From NCBI GenBank assembly GCA_019752015.1, contig JAIEMQ010000051.1, forward strand, positions 1 through 64,000: a stretch of 64,000 nucleotides of DNA. The letters are read 5' to 3'. This stretch comes from Cyanobacteriota bacterium. Lineage in GTDB: Bacteria > Acidobacteriota > Vicinamibacteria > Vicinamibacterales > UBA2999. Below the pieces are notes generated by a model that was not told the origin of the DNA, searched no databases, and was given only the letters and a program-made list of their open reading frames with translations. Position 1 is the stretch's first letter, and each line of letters begins with the position of its first letter. Made by a program: the position numbers and the translations under genes. This document shows positions 62,929 to 64,000 of this stretch, piece by piece.

Positions 62929-63156
62929 GTGAACATCACGCTCTCCATTGACGACGCGGTAATTGAAAAAGCGCGGAAGCTGGCGCATGCGCGGGGCACG
63001 AGCGTCAACCAGATGGTCCGCGATTATCTCGAATCGCTCGTCAGGCCCGCCGAGCGCGGTCGCTTTGGCACGGAGCTGCGGACGCTGACCGCGGCCGGGA
63101 AGGGGCGCTCGAAAGGGTGGCGCTTCAGTCGCGAGTCGCTGCATGAGCGCCGCTAG
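62929..63156 (+). CDS. vapB: Ribbon-helix-helix antitoxin (VapB-like)
   Basis: A 75-residue protein: MNITLSIDDAVIEKARKLAH and TSVNQMVRDYLESLV give a ribbon-helix-helix DNA-binding fold; the C-terminal FGTELRTLTAAGKGRSKGWR would bind the toxin. GTG start directly after a consensus promoter. It overlaps the toxin by 14 bases. Confidence 0.85.
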   Translation: MNITLSIDDAVIEKARKLAHARGTSVNQMVRDYLESLVRPAERGRFGTELRTLTAAGKGRSKGWRFSRESLHERR

Positions 63157-63556
63157 TTTTCTCGATGCGAATGTCCTTGTCTACACCGACGATCACGGTG
63201 CGCCGAAGAAGCAGGCGATCGCCCTGCGGTTGGTCGAGGCCGGCCATGCCGACGGCACCGCGCACGTCTCGACACAGGTGCTCGAGGAATACTACGTCGC
63301 CGCAACGCGGAAGCTGCGCGTCGGCGCGGCGGTCGCGCGCGCGAAGGTCGAGCTGTTCGCGCGACTACACGTGGTCCGGATCGACGTCGAGGACATCCTC
63401 GCGGCTATCGACCTCCAGCGCCTCTACCAGCTGTCGTTTTGGGACAGCCTGCTGATTCAGTGTGCACGACGCGCAGGCTGTGCCACGCTGATCACCGAAG
63501 ACCTCCAGGATGGCCGGCGTTTCGACCAACTCGAGATTCGGAATCCGTTCAAATAG
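63143..63556 (+). CDS. vapC: PIN-domain ribonuclease toxin (VapC)
   Basis: FLDANVLVYTDD (first acidic residue), VSTQVLEEYYVAATRKL (second), LSFWDSLLIQCARRAG (third) and LITEDLQDGRRFDQL (fourth) make a complete PIN active site. 137 residues, intact. VapC toxins cleave tRNA or rRNA; the target is not inferable. Starts inside vapB. Confidence 0.9.
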   Translation: MSAASFLDANVLVYTDDHGAPKKQAIALRLVEAGHADGTAHVSTQVLEEYYVAATRKLRVGAAVARAKVELFARLHVVRIDVEDILAAIDLQRLYQLSFWDSLLIQCARRAGCATLITEDLQDGRRFDQLEIRNPFK

Positions 63557-63661
63557 GCCGGTGCGCGCCGCGACGGCGCTGACGCACTCGCGCTCACGCA
63601 TTGACCGCGCGGTGTCAGTTGCGCAGCGGCAGATCCGACGATGCCGATGCCGGTTTCGTTC

Positions 63662-64000
63662 TTACTTTTTCCTTTTTGCGGCCCTCTGCCTTTTGCCTTT
63701 TGCCTTCTGCCTTCTGCCTTTCAATTTCATCTTCGGCTTGATCTTGTTTTTCTTCGCGGCGGTCTTCTTCTTCGCCGCTTTCTTAGCCGGCTTGGTTTTC
63801 TTCGCTGGGGCCGCTTTCTTCGTGGCCTTCCCGGCTCCCTGCTCCCGGCTCCCGGCTCCCGGTTTGAGCGAATGCACGCAGAACATCGCGCCCTGTGGAT
63901 CGATGCCCTGCGCGATCCAGTCGCCGCCGGGCACTTCCATCGGACCGTTGACGATCTTGCCGCCGTTGGCCGTCGCTGCCGCTGCCGCGGCCTTCGCGTC
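63662..64000 (-). CDS. VOC-family protein C-terminus with Lys-rich tail (5' end outside window)
   Basis: The frame is open to the window edge. NGGKIVNGPMEVPGGDWIA and IDPQGAMFCVH are the end of a vicinal-oxygen-chelate (glyoxalase-like) domain. After SLK come GAGSREQGAGK (from GGCTCCC heptamers) and a ~55-residue Lys/Ala tail resembling histone H1 tails (KKAAPAKKTKPAKKAAKK), ending in residues encoded by CTGCCTT heptamers. The tail could bind nucleic acid; that is inference. Confidence 0.75.
   Translation of the reverse strand, partial: DAKAAAAAATANGGKIVNGPMEVPGGDWIAQGIDPQGAMFCVHSLKPGAGSREQGAGKATKKAAPAKKTKPAKKAAKKKTAAKKNKIKPKMKLKGRRQKAKGKRQRAAKRKK
63686..63720. repeat. Heptamer repeat CTGCCTT/TTGCCTT x5 inside a gene end
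   Basis: Five 7-bp units with the same words as 8150-8177, again in the last codons of a minus-strand gene, giving residues of the GRRQKAKGKRQ type. Confidence 0.9.
63833..63860. repeat. Heptamer repeat GGCTCCC x4 inside a gene
   Basis: GGCTCCC, TGCTCCC, GGCTCCC, GGCTCCC: the reverse complement of the pth-leader word. It encodes the GAGSREQGAGK joint between the VOC domain and its lysine-rich tail. Confidence 0.9.

Overview
This 64 kb window is high-GC bacterial chromosome, gene-dense and mostly housekeeping. It has LPS-type genes (heptose-phosphate kinase, family-9 glycosyltransferase, O-antigen ligase, LolB-like lipoprotein), many secreted hydrolases, DUF2306/DUF3667/DUF2255 proteins and an ankyrin-associated N-terminal domain. 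I infer a Gram-negative of the Acidobacteriota, most likely a Vicinamibacteria-like lineage; this rests on gene content and style, not on a phylogeny. There is no rRNA, phage, CRISPR array or recognisable transposase gene.

Layout. (1) 1-5.8 kb: accessory enzymes (metallo-beta-lactamase fold, two alpha/beta hydrolases, DUF proteins) and a 188-bp MITE-like element. (2) 5.9-9.4 kb, minus strand: tightly overlapping Trm112 / glycosyltransferase 9 / O-antigen ligase / heptose kinase operon. (3) 9.4-23.2 kb: TPR protein-lolB-ispE-tRNA-Gln-prs-rplY-pth-rpsF-rpsR-rplI-dnaB-alr-radA-PIN/TRAM-plsC, an order partly shared with Proteobacteria (lolB-ispE-tRNA-prs-rplY-pth). (4) 23.2-43.2 kb: secreted peptidases, amidase and amidohydrolase. 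It includes a possible 4-hydroxyacyl-CoA cassette (APH-type kinase, ACAD11-like dehydrogenase, SDR) split by an Xre/RES toxin-antitoxin pair, an ispDF fusion and gltX. (5) 43.2-57.9 kb: rlmB, then tRNA-Thr/Tyr/Gly/Thr-tuf-rpmG-tRNA-Trp-secE-nusG-rplKAJL-rpoBC, the classic translation/transcription supercluster. (6) 57.9-64 kb: a small accessory island beside rpoC holding a 5'-truncated SUMF1/hydrolase gene, an antitoxin with a frameshifted RelE-type toxin, a decayed duplicate of the rpoC 3' end, a serine hydrolase, a DinB-like protein, vapBC and the end of a VOC protein with a lysine-rich tail.

The most unusual property is a genome-wide style of short 'word' repeats, mostly 7-mers (also 8-, 9- and 11-mers), at gene junctions. 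They often form two-armed inverted repeats. In several places they have been absorbed into genes: as a lipoprotein signal peptide (lolB), a ribosome-binding site (pth) and C-terminal tails (glycosyltransferase, flavin oxidoreductase, VOC protein). Other notable items are a nine-cysteine zinc-ribbon-like insertion in RpoB, an EF-Tu whose switch I lacks the usual signature, several start codons preceded directly by a TANNNT box (predicted leaderless mRNAs), and the repeated rpoC tail with terminator copies bounding the island.
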